A stretch of 32,828 bases of DNA from Myceligenerans salitolerans (GCF_017349295.1 NZ_JAFMPK010000033.1:1-32828); one strand, 5' to 3'. Counted from the first letter of the stretch, positions 1 through 10,020 are shown. The notes: generated by a model not told the origin, from the sequence alone. A program made the numbers and translations.

Positions 1-55
1 CGCCGGCACACGAGCAGGACCGCCGCGCGCCGGGCGTGCCTCGGGCCGGCGGCTC

Positions 56-1387
56 TCAGAGCCGGCCGGCGGCCTTCAGCGCCAGATAGGTGTCCGCCAG
101 GCGGGGTGCCAGGTCGTCCGGCAGGGCCTCGATCACCTCGGCGCCGTACCGGCGCAGCATGGTGGTCGCGGCCGTGCGCTCCAGGTCACCCCGGACCGCC
201 GCGGCGGCGTCGTACACCTCGGACGAGGACTCACGGCCCTTCGCCATCTCCGCCACCTCCTCGTCGGCGACCGACGCGACGACGACCTGGTGGTTGCGTG
301 TCAGCTGGTCGACGACGGCGAGAAGCCCGTTCTCGACGGCCGCCGGGTCGAGCGACGTCAGCAGCACGACGAGTGCACGCTGCGACATCCGTTCGCGCAC
401 CTGGCCGACGACACCCGGCCAGTCGGTCTCCAGCAGCACCGGCCCGACCGTGCTGAGCGCCTCCGCCATGGCCGGCATGAGCCGAGGCCCGGCCGCGCCC
501 TGCACCCGGGCCCGGACCGCACGGTCGTAGGCGACGAGCTCGACACGGTCACCCGCCCGGCTCGCCAGCGCGGACAGCAGCAGGGCGGCCTCGATGCTCG
601 CGTCCACACGCGGCGCGCCGATCTGGCTGCCGATCGCGCCGACCCGCGCCGCCGAGGTGCGTCCCGTGTCCAGCACGATCAGCACACGGCGGTCACGCTC
701 GGGACGCCAGGTCCGCACCACGACCTCGCTCCGGCGCGCGGTGGCACGCCAGTCGATCGAGCGGACGTCGTCGCCCACCACGTACTCGCGCAGTGAGTCG
801 AACTCCGTGCCCTCACCACGGACCTGCACGGCCGCCCGGCCGTCGAGCTCGCGCAGGCGGGCCAGGCGCGAGGGCAGGTGCTTGCGGCTCGCGAACTCCG
901 GCAGCACCCGCAGCCTGCCGGGAACCGGCAGCGTGTACTGCCGCCCGGCGATCCCGAGCGGGCCGAGGGTGCGGACCGTGACACCACCCGCGAGGCGGTC
1001 GCCCCGACGCATCGGCCGCAACGAGGTGGTCAGACGGACCGCCTCCAGGTGAGGCAGGTCGAGCGCGTGCCGGCCGGGGCCTCCGGGAACCGATCCGGTG
1101 GCGGCGCCCGCCGACGGCGGCCAGGCGTCGCGAACGACACCGCGCAGCCGTCGCCCGGACACGTTCCGGACCACCAGCTCCGACACCGCACGCTCACCCA
1201 GCCGGACCGACTGCGGGAGGAACCGCTGGACCTCGACACGCCGGGCGGAGGCGGCCAGGGCGATGTCCAGCCAGCACACGAGGACCACGAGCAGCGTCCA
1301 GGCGATCACCGTCCCGGCGCTGGGCCAGAGCAGTGCCGGGATCACGCCGGCCGCCATGAGCACGGCGGCCCGCCAGGTCAGAGCCAT
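56..1387 (-). CDS. DUF58 domain-containing membrane protein
   Basis: A 443-residue protein of the DUF58 family, the usual partner of MoxR AAA+ ATPases. Two hydrophobic helices fill roughly residues 5-45, so the N-terminus is membrane-anchored. A beta-rich middle section follows, then the DUF58 signature near residues 195-245 (DSLREYVVGDDVRSIDWRATAR, here split as DSLREY...RSIDWRATARR), leading into a VWA-like fold with VLIVLDTGR in the position of the MIDAS strand. The ATG start lies 10 bases after the moxR-like stop, so it is the last gene of a five-gene operon visible here. DUF58/MoxR pairs are thought to act as chaperones for metal or cofactor loading or cell-envelope complexes; the client is not known. 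I see no odd truncation. Family call is secure, exact role is not. Confidence 0.9.
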   Translation of the reverse strand: MALTWRAAVLMAAGVIPALLWPSAGTVIAWTLLVVLVCWLDIALAASARRVEVQRFLPQSVRLGERAVSELVVRNVSGRRLRGVVRDAWPPSAGAATGSVPGGPGRHALDLPHLEAVRLTTSLRPMRRGDRLAGGVTVRTLGPLGIAGRQYTLPVPGRLRVLPEFASRKHLPSRLARLRELDGRAAVQVRGEGTEFDSLREYVVGDDVRSIDWRATARRSEVVVRTWRPERDRRVLIVLDTGRTSAARVGAIGSQIGAPRVDASIEAALLLSALASRAGDRVELVAYDRAVRARVQGAAGPRLMPAMAEALSTVGPVLLETDWPGVVGQVRERMSQRALVVLLTSLDPAAVENGLLAVVDQLTRNHQVVVASVADEEVAEMAKGRESSSEVYDAAAAVRGDLERTAATTMLRRYGAEVIEALPDDLAPRLADTYLALKAAGRL

Positions 1388-1397
1388 CGGGCCCGCC

Positions 1398-2488
<1,091 letters not shown>

Positions 2489-2492
<4 letters not shown>

Positions 2493-3781
2493 GATCGATG
2501 GACCTCGCTCTCCAGGTTGTCGAGACTCCGGGCCAGCTCGGTGAGCCGACCGTCGTCGGCGGGCGGGGGCCCGTACAGCAGTTGTGCCACCTCGTCGGCG
2601 GACCGGTGTGTGGCGGCCGCCACCGCCTCGGTGACGGTCGTCGCGTCGGCAGACCGGGCCAGACCCAGCCGGTGTGCCATGCGATGGGCCGCGGAGGCCC
2701 GCAGGCCTGCCGCCGCGTGTCCGCGCGCCCGTACCGCACGGTACAGGCGTGCGCGCCCACGCATCGTCTCGGCCGAACGGACAAGCACGGGCAGCGGCTC
2801 CGTCACGAGCGGCCCGAGGCGCCGGCCGCGCCAGATCGCGAGCACCAGGCCGGTGAGCAGGAGGACCCAGACCACCGGTCCCGTGCCCCGGGGCAGGACG
2901 CTTCCGGCGCTTGCCTCGGGGCGAGGCGTCCTGACGTCGCCGTTGCCCTCCCCGCCACCGTCACCGGCCGACCCGCCAGGCGGGCCGTCCATCATGGTGG
3001 TGTCGAAAAGGTCGGGGACGAGCCAGGTCAGCTCGTCGTGCGCGCCGAGGGTCCACAGGGCGAGGGCGGCGTTGCCGCCGTCGAGCACGGTGTCGTTGCG
3101 GATCAGGGACTGGTCGTAGATCACGTGCACCCAGCGGCCGTCGACCTGCGCGCGGACGTACGCGAACCCGGCGCCGCCGGCGGCGGGCCAGCAGCGGTCG
3201 GCCTCGCCCCGCACGACGGTCAGACCCGTCTCCAGGCGGACGTCCTGCGCAGCACGGGCGGCGGGCGCCGCGCACCGTGGCCCGCCCGTGGCGGCCGGTC
3301 CCGAATACCACGTCTCGACCCGGCCGTCCGTGAAGGCCTCCAGGAGCTCGAAGTCCGGAGCGAGCAGTACGACGTCGGACTCGGTCGCCGCCAGCGCCTC
3401 GATCTGTCCCGGCTCGAAGTAGGCGGGGTGCGGGGTGATGAGCAGTGTCTGTCCCGCCGCCGCGCCGTCGAAGGCCGCGCGCACCGTACGGACCTCGTTC
3501 ACCCTCACACCGTGGTCGCCGAGCACCTGTGCGACGGCGCGCCCGCCGTCGTCCTCCGGGTTCTCGGTGGAATAGGGGATGTCCGAGCCCACCGGCCGCG
3601 TGAAGGCCAGGACGAAGACGAACAAGGCGATGGCGCCGACGACGAGAGCGATCCACCCGACCGTTCTCCACGGGAATCCTCGGCGGGTGGTACGCCCGAC
3701 GACGGGCGCGCTCGTCCCGGACCGGTCGACCGGGCGAGGCCCGGCGGCGGGTGGCGGGGCGGTGGTGTCAGTGGCGGTCAC
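2489..3781 (-). CDS. DUF4350 domain-containing membrane protein
   Basis: A 430-residue protein with a Pro-rich cytoplasmic N-terminus, one membrane helix near residues 37-60, an extracytoplasmic DUF4350 domain, a second membrane helix near residues 293-312, and a cytoplasmic C-terminal helical tail. The DUF4350 part begins with a PYSTENPEDDGGRAVAQVL segment and has alternating strands and helices resembling a Rossmann-type or ThuA-like fold (TLLITPHPAYFEPGQIEALA). Its GTG start overlaps the DUF4129 stop by 4 bases and its own stop overlaps moxR by 4 bases, so it is inside a tightly coupled operon. The family regularly accompanies MoxR and DUF58 genes in actinobacteria. Its biochemical role is not established. 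The call rests on motif wording plus context. Confidence 0.85.
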
Positions 3782-4515
3782 GGAGTGTCCACTCCTCGTT
3801 CCGACGTCGTGCCCTCACTGGCGAACGGGGCGCTGACCACGGCGACGGGCACTCCCGCGGCGTCGGGACCCGCTCCGGACGTGGCCGCCTCCCTGCGTTC
3901 GACGCGGGCCGCGGCGACCGCTTCGTCGAGTTCCCGCAAGGCGGCGTCGTCGGCCGCGGACGCGTCCTGGCCGCCGTACTCGACCTGGTCGAACAGCCCT
4001 GCGGCGAGGTGCAGCCGGGCGGCGAGCCCGGGCAGCCGTACGCCGACGTCGTTCGCCGCCTCCTGGGCGGTCCGGCCCGGACGCGGGTCGATCACGGCGC
4101 GTTCCTCGCAGGACCGCACCACGGCGCGGTACCGCTCCGCGACGGCCATCGACCACTGGCCGGACCGCGCGGCGGCGTCGGCGGCAGAACGCATCTGGGC
4201 GGCGGTACGGACGTCGTCCTTCTCGACGACGGCGGCCGAGCCCGCGGCCCTTCGCTCGCGACGCACCGGGCCCGCCACGAACCACGCGACCGCGAGCACG
4301 ACGGCCACGAGGACGACGATCACGATCGCCAGCTGTGTTCCGGCGAGTCCGGCGTCCGGGACGTCGAGGCTGCGGAACCAGTCCGTGACGGCCTCGACGA
4401 GACGCTGGAGCAGACTCTGCCGCTCGGCGTACTCCGCCTGCTGCAGCTCGTTCCGTAGCCAGTCGTGCGCCTCCTCGCGGCCGGGTTCGACCGGAGGTTC
4501 CATGCGTGGCGTCAT
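3778..4515 (-). CDS. DUF4129 domain-containing membrane protein
   Basis: A 245-residue protein. The N-terminal 60 residues look extracytoplasmic and amphipathic (EEAHDWLRNELQQAEYAERQ), then one membrane helix lies near residues 62-84 (LAIVIVVLVAVVLAVAWFV), followed by a basic stop-transfer stretch. The C-terminal cytoplasmic half carries the DUF4129 pattern AVAERYRAVVRSCEERAVIDPRPGRTAQE and then ARLHLAAGLFDQVEYGG. DUF4129 domains are also found at the C-terminus of transglutaminase-like proteins; here it stands alone. The ATG start overlaps the preceding gene's stop (ATGA). It is in the operon between the DUF7847-like membrane protein and DUF4350. Function is unknown beyond association with MoxR systems. 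Confidence 0.85.
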   Translation of the reverse strand: MTPRMEPPVEPGREEAHDWLRNELQQAEYAERQSLLQRLVEAVTDWFRSLDVPDAGLAGTQLAIVIVVLVAVVLAVAWFVAGPVRRERRAAGSAAVVEKDDVRTAAQMRSAADAAARSGQWSMAVAERYRAVVRSCEERAVIDPRPGRTAQEAANDVGVRLPGLAARLHLAAGLFDQVEYGGQDASAADDAALRELDEAVAAARVERREAATSGAGPDAAGVPVAVVSAPFASEGTTSERGVDTP

Positions 4516-5723
4516 CGGTCCGCCGTGGCCGCCGCGAGCTGGACGTCGAGGCCCTCACGACGCATCCGGGTGTCGATGTAGAGCAGAGCGACCACGGCAC
4601 CCATGAAGATCGTCTCCAGCAGGGCGACGATCAGCGTCGTGAGCGCCACGCCGATCTGCACGACGACGGGGCTGGCCATCACTGACGCGAAGCCGAACCC
4701 GTAGGAGACGGGCGCGCCGACGATCTGCCCGAGGAAGGAGAGGATCAGGTACGTGAGCAGGTAGATGCCGAGCATCCGCCAGAAGACGCCCCGCGTCAGC
4801 TGCCAGCCCCGCACGAGGGTGGCCCAGAAGCCCTGGCCCTCGAGCACGATCGCCGGCGCCATGAGCAGGGTGCGGACGACGAACCAGGCGCCGAAGACCA
4901 GAAGACCCGCGAGCGCCAGGAAGACGCCGAACACCCCGAGCCCGGTGTCGAGTGCGAACATGCCCGCCACCAGCGCGACGGCGACCAGGAACACGAGGAA
5001 CACGGCCAGCCCCTTCACCAGGCCGAGCGCGATGAGGAACCACCAGCGCGGGCCCACGCGACGCCAGGTCTCCGCCATGGTGACCTTCTTGTCGATGGCC
5101 GACTCGCTCACCGAGAGGGCGACGCCTCCCATGGCCAGCGGCGAGGCCAGTGACAAGGTCACCACCGTGCCCAGCGTGACACCGTAGAGGCCGGGGATCA
5201 GTCCGCTCATCTGGTTGAACGCGGCGAGATCCGCCGGATCGGTGCTCTCCGCCGCCACGACGTCCTCGAGTTGCCCCCACAGGTCGGCGAAGAACGTGGT
5301 CAGGGGCAGGCTGAGCAGCGCACCCACCGCGGCGGCGACCGCCAGCACGATGGTGGTGAATCCCAGGACCACGCCCGGGTTGTGCCGCACCGCCTGGAAG
5401 GCACCGTCGTAGATCTCTCCGAGGGAGAGGGGGCGCAGGGGGATGATGCCCGGCTTGTCGACGATCGGCGGCAGAGGCCCGGGCAGCCCGCTGCCCGGGC
5501 CCGGCTGCTGGCCGTGCGGCGTCTGCCCGTACTGAGCCTGTCCGTACTGCCCCTGCCCGTACTGCGGGGCAGACTGCGGCGATGCCGGCCCGGCCCCGGG
5601 CGCACCGGCCTGCCGGCCCGGAACGTACCCCGGTGCGTACTGACCGTAGCGCGGCGGCTCACCCCACCCGTTCTCGGGGGCGGGCGTGCCCGATCCGCCG
5701 TCGGGACTGGCTGGCGTCGTCAC
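4512..5723 (-). CDS. Polytopic membrane protein with YGQ-rich N-terminal tail (DUF7847/GlpQ-membrane-domain-like)
   Basis: A 403-residue protein. I chose the GTG at 5723 (protein starts VTTPASPDGG) because GGGAG sits 8 bases upstream; an earlier in-frame GTG at 5759 has no such site. The first 100 residues are Gly, Pro, Gln and Tyr-rich, with QYGQ repeats around residues 40-60. A PGIIPLRPLSLGEIYDGAFQ segment follows, which is the typical entry into the membrane domain shared with the membrane part of some glycerophosphodiester phosphodiesterases. About six hydrophobic helices fill the rest. It is the first gene of the five-gene operon and overlaps the DUF4129 gene by 4 bases. No catalytic phosphodiesterase domain is present. 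Its role is unknown; it is probably a scaffold or transport-like membrane partner of the MoxR system. Confidence 0.8.
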   Translation of the reverse strand: MTTPASPDGGSGTPAPENGWGEPPRYGQYAPGYVPGRQAGAPGAGPASPQSAPQYGQGQYGQAQYGQTPHGQQPGPGSGLPGPLPPIVDKPGIIPLRPLSLGEIYDGAFQAVRHNPGVVLGFTTIVLAVAAAVGALLSLPLTTFFADLWGQLEDVVAAESTDPADLAAFNQMSGLIPGLYGVTLGTVVTLSLASPLAMGGVALSVSESAIDKKVTMAETWRRVGPRWWFLIALGLVKGLAVFLVFLVAVALVAGMFALDTGLGVFGVFLALAGLLVFGAWFVVRTLLMAPAIVLEGQGFWATLVRGWQLTRGVFWRMLGIYLLTYLILSFLGQIVGAPVSYGFGFASVMASPVVVQIGVALTTLIVALLETIFMGAVVALLYIDTRMRREGLDVQLAAATADR

Positions 5724-5789
5724 AGGCTTGTCTCCCGGGTGTTCGTAGGCTTCCAGCACACCACGCCATGTCTCGCGGTGCGCGTCGCC

Positions 5790-5795
5790 ACCCTA
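5790..5795 (-). promoter_or_regulatory. Candidate -10 element for the MoxR/DUF58 operon
   Basis: On the minus strand this reads TAGGGT, a good fit to the TAnnnT -10 pattern of actinobacterial housekeeping promoters. It lies about 65 bases before the GTG start at 5723. No convincing -35 hexamer is visible 16-18 bases upstream. The 5724-5949 stretch otherwise holds no gene that I can support. Confidence 0.35.
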
Positions 5796-5949
5796 GCGCG
5801 ACACTCCGACGGGGCGGGCAGAAACGCCTCCCTTCCGGGCTTCCCGACCGGGTTCGCACCGGCCTCGTCACGGCCTCGCGGCACGAACGTCCGCAGGCCG
5901 GGACGGCCGGTCCGGCGACGCCCGTCGGACGGAAGGCGCGGACGCCGCG

Positions 5950-6786
5950 TCAGTCCCGCAGGTCGGGCACCGCGTACGGGAGGCGGTGCAGCAGGCTCGC
6001 GTGCTCGTCGGCACGCGCCTGGCGCAGGCGCGCCGCGTCTTCCTCCCGCAGGCGCCGCTCAGCCAGCACGGCGTGCAGGAACGCCTCGGGATGCGTCCCG
6101 GCGGGCGGCCCCGGGGCGACGTACGGCTCGACACGCCCGGCCAGGTCGTCCGCGAGACGCAGACGGGACTGGGGCGCCAGCTTGTGCGCCCTGCCGAGGA
6201 ACTGCCGGGCGGCGAGCGCCAGGCCGTCGGGCAGCCGGCGCATGTCGGTGGTGTCCGCCCATGCCGCCAGTTCGCGCGGCATGATGACGGGCGCCGACGG
6301 TGGGTGACCGCCGCGGACACGTGCCACGTAGGTGCCGGCCCCCAGGTCACCGAGCCGCTTCCCGCGGCGGTTGATCAGCGAGGTGATGACGGCGAGAAAC
6401 CCGAAGGTGAGCCACAGCTCGAAGACGCCGACCACGGCACGGACGAACGCGTGGCGGAAGCGGATCGGGCCGCCGTCGTCCCGGACGACGCGGATGCCGG
6501 CGGCGAGCTTGCCGAGCGAGCGCCCGCGGGTCAGGGTCTCGACGGCCGTCGGTACGCCCACCATGACCATGAGTGTGACCAGGACGTTGGTGATCATCAG
6601 CGTGTCCAGTCCGGACTCGCCCCGCAGGAACTGGTCGGTCAGCCATCGGACCGCGATCGCGATCAGGAAGACGACCACGATGAGCAGCACGAGGAGGTCC
6701 AGCAGCACCGCGAGGGTGCGTGAGATGAACCCGGCGGGGCGTGCGTCGAGGAGCACTCCCTCACCGATGACGATGCCGTCGTGCAC
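5950..6786 (-). CDS. RDD family membrane protein
   Basis: A 278-residue protein of the RDD family. The GTG start at 6786 is preceded by AAGGAG with a 5-base spacer. Residues 18-30 give the RPAGFISRTLAVLLD entry, with the family's Arg and Asp positions, followed by about three membrane helices (near 25-48, 60-80 and 110-135). The second family motif appears as TRGRSLGKLAAGIRVVRDDGG. Residues 160-278 form a soluble, charged helical tail with AWADTTDMRRLPDGLALAARQFLGRA, typical of actinobacterial RDD proteins next to SpoIIM genes. It is divergent from the SpoIIM gene, with 89 bases between. RDD proteins have been linked to transport and salt tolerance in some bacteria; here the link with SpoIIM and MoxR points to an envelope role that is undefined. 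Confidence 0.9.
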   Translation of the reverse strand: MHDGIVIGEGVLLDARPAGFISRTLAVLLDLLVLLIVVVFLIAIAVRWLTDQFLRGESGLDTLMITNVLVTLMVMVGVPTAVETLTRGRSLGKLAAGIRVVRDDGGPIRFRHAFVRAVVGVFELWLTFGFLAVITSLINRRGKRLGDLGAGTYVARVRGGHPPSAPVIMPRELAAWADTTDMRRLPDGLALAARQFLGRAHKLAPQSRLRLADDLAGRVEPYVAPGPPAGTHPEAFLHAVLAERRLREEDAARLRQARADEHASLLHRLPYAVPDLRD

Positions 6787-6864
6787 GTGGTCTCCTTGCT
6801 CGGGCTGTGTCGCGGGCGTCCTGCGCCCCGGTCAAAATCTAAGGGATGGCTCGGGCGTGAGGCA

Positions 6865-6870
6865 GACTAT
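6865..6870 (+). promoter_or_regulatory. Candidate -10 element giving a leaderless SpoIIM-like mRNA
   Basis: GACTAT lies 5 bases before the GTG start at 6876, the spacing expected if transcription starts at or next to the start codon. No Shine-Dalgarno sequence stands at normal distance before that GTG, which fits a leaderless transcript. The -35 is not evident. The same 89-base gap also contains on the minus strand a TTGACC -35-like hexamer and TTAGAT, which may serve the RDD gene. Confidence 0.3.
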
Positions 6871-6875
6871 CGGCC

Positions 6876-7865
6876 GTGGACATCGATGCCTTCACCGCCG
6901 TGCACTCGAAGGAGTGGGACCGTCTCGCGCAGCTCGCGGGCCGGAGGCGCCTGGACGGCGCAGAGGCGGACGAGCTGGTGCGGCTCTACCAGGCCGTGGC
7001 GACCCACCTGTCCACGGTGCGGTCGGCCGCGCCCGATCCCGCGGTCGTGACGCGGCTGTCCGAGCTGCTGGTGCGCGCCCGCGCGAAGATCGCGGGTGCG
7101 CACGAACCCGCGTGGCGCGGTGTCGTGCGGTTCGCGGTGGTCACGGCTCCCGCGGCGGTCTACCGCATCCGCTGGTGGACGCACGCGGTCACCGCCGCCG
7201 CGCTGGCGGTCGCGGTGGTCGCGGGGGTGAACGTGGCGACCGACCCGGAGGCGCTGCGCGCCATGGGACCGCCGTCCGTGCAGGAGCAGTACGTCAACCA
7301 GGCGTTCGCGGAGTACTACGATCCCGGTGCGGGATTCGCGGGCGTGGTGTGGAGCAACAACTTCCGGATCGCGTTGTTCAGTATCGGCGGCGGGATCACG
7401 GGGATCGTCCCGCTGTTCGTGCTGTGGCAGAACTCCGTGAGCGTCGGTGCGATCGGTGGGATGATGGCCGCCCACGGCGAGCTGGACACGTTCCTCACGC
7501 TGATCGCCCCGCACGGCCTGCTCGAGCTGACGGCGATCTTCGTGGCCGGGGCCGCGGGTCTGCGTTTCTTCTGGTCGTGGATCGATCCCGGGCCCCTCAA
7601 GCGGTCGGCGTCCCTGGCGCGTGAGGGACGATCCCTCATCACGGCCGGGATCACCCTGATGGCGGCGCTCGGCGTGTCGGGCCTGATCGAGGGGTTCGTC
7701 ACCGGGTCGTCGATGTTCTGGTGGCTGAAGATCCTCATCGGAGCGGTCGCGCTGGGGGCATTCTGGGCGTATGTGTACGTCCTCGGCGGGCGAGCCGTGC
7801 GTGACGGCGAGACCGGTGACCTGTCGTCCGACGAGGCGGGAGCCTACGCGGTGACCGCGGGCTGA
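6876..7865 (+). CDS. Stage II sporulation protein M (SpoIIM)-like membrane protein
   Basis: A 329-residue integral membrane protein of the SpoIIM family. The first 95 residues are soluble and helical (DRLAQLAGRRRLDGAEADELVRLY). About five to six membrane helices follow. Family motifs are NNFRIALFSIGGGITGIVP (about residues 163-181) and P212-H213-G214 with Glu217 in the PHGLLEL element. In Bacillus, SpoIIM works with SpoIID and SpoIIP in septal peptidoglycan remodelling, but actinobacterial homologues occur in organisms that do not form endospores, usually beside RDD, MoxR and DUF58 genes as here. It is divergent from the RDD gene. A different, envelope-related job is likely. The family call is strong; the sporulation name should not be read as function. 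Confidence 0.9.
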   Translation: MDIDAFTAVHSKEWDRLAQLAGRRRLDGAEADELVRLYQAVATHLSTVRSAAPDPAVVTRLSELLVRARAKIAGAHEPAWRGVVRFAVVTAPAAVYRIRWWTHAVTAAALAVAVVAGVNVATDPEALRAMGPPSVQEQYVNQAFAEYYDPGAGFAGVVWSNNFRIALFSIGGGITGIVPLFVLWQNSVSVGAIGGMMAAHGELDTFLTLIAPHGLLELTAIFVAGAAGLRFFWSWIDPGPLKRSASLAREGRSLITAGITLMAALGVSGLIEGFVTGSSMFWWLKILIGAVALGAFWAYVYVLGGRAVRDGETGDLSSDEAGAYAVTAG

Positions 7866-7880
7866 GCCGGGCCCGCGGGT

Positions 7881-7906
7881 CCGGTGTCCGACACACCGGC
7901 TACCGT
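7881..7906 (+). promoter_or_regulatory. Hairpin and candidate -10 between SpoIIM-like and GGT genes
   Basis: A 7-bp perfect stem, CCGGTGT/ACACCGG, with a 5-base loop occupies 7881-7899, 16 bases after the SpoIIM-like stop, and may be a weak terminator. It is followed directly by TACCGT at 7901-7906, 6 bases before the GTG at 7913. As no Shine-Dalgarno sequence precedes that GTG, a leaderless start is plausible. Both readings are inference. Confidence 0.3.
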
Positions 7907-7912
7907 GACGTC

Positions 7913-9868
7913 GTGCCCTTCGCTCCACCGCCCGCGCCCACCACCCGTCCCGACCTCACCGGCACGTTCGGCATGGCCGCGTCCACGCACTGGATCGCGA
8001 CCGCCACCGCCCAGTCCGTCCTGGAGCGCGGCGGCAACGCGTTCGACGCCGCCTGTGCCGGCGCGTTCGTGCTGCACGTCGTGGAGCCGCACCTGAACGG
8101 GCCCGGCGGCGACATGACGGCCGTGCTCGCCAGCGCCGCCGATCCCGGCAGGCCCCGCGTCCTGGCCGGTCAAGGCCCTGCGCCTGCTGCGGCGACCATG
8201 GAGCACTACCGCTCCGAGGGACTCGACCTCGTGCCGGGCTCGGGTGCTCTCGCGTCCGCCGTTCCCGGCGCCGTCGACGCCTGGCTGCTGCTCCTGCGCG
8301 AGCACGGCACGTGGACCGTGCGGGACGTCCTGGCCCACGCGATCGGCTACGCACGGGACGGCCATCCGGTCCTGGAGCGCGTGGCCCTCACCATCGCGGC
8401 GGTCCAGGGACTGTTCCGGGAGCACTGGCCGACCTCGGCCGCGCACTGGATGCCGGGCGGCGCTCCGCCCAGCCCGGGTGACCTCGTCACCAACCCTGCC
8501 TATGCCGACCTGCTGGAGTCCTTGGTCGAGGCCGCCGACGGCGCCGGATCGCGCGGGGCGGGCGTGGACGCCGCGCGCCGCCGGTGGCGCGAGCTCACCG
8601 GGCCCGCGATCGAGGAGTTCGTCCGCACGCCGCACCGGCACTCCGACGGCGCGGACCACGCCGGCGTCATCACGGCCGCCGACGTCGCGGGATTCCGCGC
8701 CACGTTCGAGGAGCCGGTCACGGCCCGGTTCCGCGACTGCACCGTCGCCAAGACCGCGGCCTGGGGACAGGGGCCCGCCCTTCTCCAGACGCTCACCATC
8801 CTCGACGGGTACGACGACGAGTTCCTGGACCCGTCCACCGTGGCGGGTGTCCACACGATCGCCGAGGCGCAGAAGCTCGCGCTGGCGGACCGCGACGTCT
8901 GGTACGGGGACGTGGCGCCGTCGTGCGCCGATACAGGGCCGGCCGCCGGTGCCACGGGGCCGGCCGTCCCGGGGTCGGGATCGGCCGCACCGGACGCCGC
9001 CGCGAACGCCGTACCGCTGGGTCACCTGCTCTCCACGGAGTACGCGGCCCGGCGTCGCGCCCTCATCGACGTGACCGCGAGCCACGAGCTCCGTCCCGGC
9101 GAGGTGCCGGGACGGACGACGCCGCCGGTGCCTCCCCTGCGCACCGAGTACGCGACCACCGCGCCAGCGGGTTCCCTGCCGGGGGCGCCCACGGGCGGAG
9201 CCGCCGCGGGGGTGGGTGAGCCGACAGTTCCCCACGAACCCGCGGCCGCCGAGCCGTCCCCGGACGCCCGAGGGGTCACCCGTGGCGACACCTGCCACAT
9301 CGACGTGGTCGACCGCTGGGGGAACATGATCAGCGCGACACCGTCGGGCGGCTGGCTGCAGTCCTCGCCCACCATTCCCGCCCTGGGCTTCTGCCTCGGT
9401 ACACGCCTGCAGATGACCTGGTTGGACCCCGCCTCGCCGTCGGCCCTCGTGCCCGGGAGGCGGCCCCGCACCACCCTGACCCCGACGCTCGTGCTGCGCG
9501 ACGGGGAACCGGTGCTCGCCTGCGGCTCCCCCGGCGGCGACCAGCAGGACCAGTGGCAGCTGCTGTTCCTGCTGCGCGTCCTCGTGGGCGGCTACACCCC
9601 GCAGGAGGCGATCGACGCCCCGGCCTGGCACACGACCTCGTTCCCGGGGTCGTTCTGGCCGCGCACCTGGACGCCGGGCGGGCTGGTGGTCGAGGACAGG
9701 CTGGGTGCGGACGTGATCACGGCGCTCAGCGCACGCGGCCATCGGATCACGCGAGCGGGCGACTGGACGCTGGGCCGCCTGTCCGCCGTCACCCGTGAGC
9801 CGTCGACGGGCGTTCTCGGCGCGGCGGCCAACTCGCGTGGCGCCCAGGGCTACGCGGCAGGCCGGTGA
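7913..9868 (+). CDS. Gamma-glutamyltransferase family protein (Ntn hydrolase)
   Basis: A 651-residue member of the gamma-glutamyltransferase/cephalosporin-acylase-like Ntn hydrolases, which cleave themselves into two subunits. The N-terminus has the family start GMAASTHWIATATAQSVLERG, then GGNAFDAACAGAF and a GPGGDMTAVL element. The predicted processing point is before Thr460 in GDT-CHIDVVDRWGNMISATPS, matching the TTHYSVVD motif of classical enzymes with Cys in place of the second Thr. The small subunit has GGDQQDQWQLLFLLRVL and the C-terminal LGAAANSRGAQGYAAGR. No signal peptide or lipobox is visible, so it is probably cytoplasmic, unlike periplasmic E. coli GGT. An Ala/Gly/Pro-rich insertion lies near residues 342-365, and another near 415-450. 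Substrate could be glutathione-like, ergothioneine-pathway or mycothiol-related gamma-glutamyl compounds; not determinable here. Confidence 0.9.
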   Translation: MPFAPPPAPTTRPDLTGTFGMAASTHWIATATAQSVLERGGNAFDAACAGAFVLHVVEPHLNGPGGDMTAVLASAADPGRPRVLAGQGPAPAAATMEHYRSEGLDLVPGSGALASAVPGAVDAWLLLLREHGTWTVRDVLAHAIGYARDGHPVLERVALTIAAVQGLFREHWPTSAAHWMPGGAPPSPGDLVTNPAYADLLESLVEAADGAGSRGAGVDAARRRWRELTGPAIEEFVRTPHRHSDGADHAGVITAADVAGFRATFEEPVTARFRDCTVAKTAAWGQGPALLQTLTILDGYDDEFLDPSTVAGVHTIAEAQKLALADRDVWYGDVAPSCADTGPAAGATGPAVPGSGSAAPDAAANAVPLGHLLSTEYAARRRALIDVTASHELRPGEVPGRTTPPVPPLRTEYATTAPAGSLPGAPTGGAAAGVGEPTVPHEPAAAEPSPDARGVTRGDTCHIDVVDRWGNMISATPSGGWLQSSPTIPALGFCLGTRLQMTWLDPASPSALVPGRRPRTTLTPTLVLRDGEPVLACGSPGGDQQDQWQLLFLLRVLVGGYTPQEAIDAPAWHTTSFPGSFWPRTWTPGGLVVEDRLGADVITALSARGHRITRAGDWTLGRLSAVTREPSTGVLGAAANSRGAQGYAAGR

Positions 9869-9897
9869 CACGGGGGCGGCAGGCCGGTGACACGGGG
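9854..9897 (+). repeat. Exact 22-bp tandem duplication across the GGT stop codon
   Basis: Positions 9854-9875 are repeated without change at 9876-9897. The first copy contains the last codons and TGA stop (9866-9868) of the GGT-family gene; the second copy is a non-coding echo with the same TGA 22 bases later. It looks like a recent slippage or unequal exchange event. Confidence 0.9.
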
Positions 9898-10020
9898 CAG
9901 AACCGGGCGGCTGTCGCGGACTCTTCTCGCGGGAGTCCGACCGTGCAGGTATGTTTCCAACGGGTGACTTTATTGTCGGACACTTTCCCGAATGTCGGGT
10001 GAACCCGTAAGTTGCCCTCT

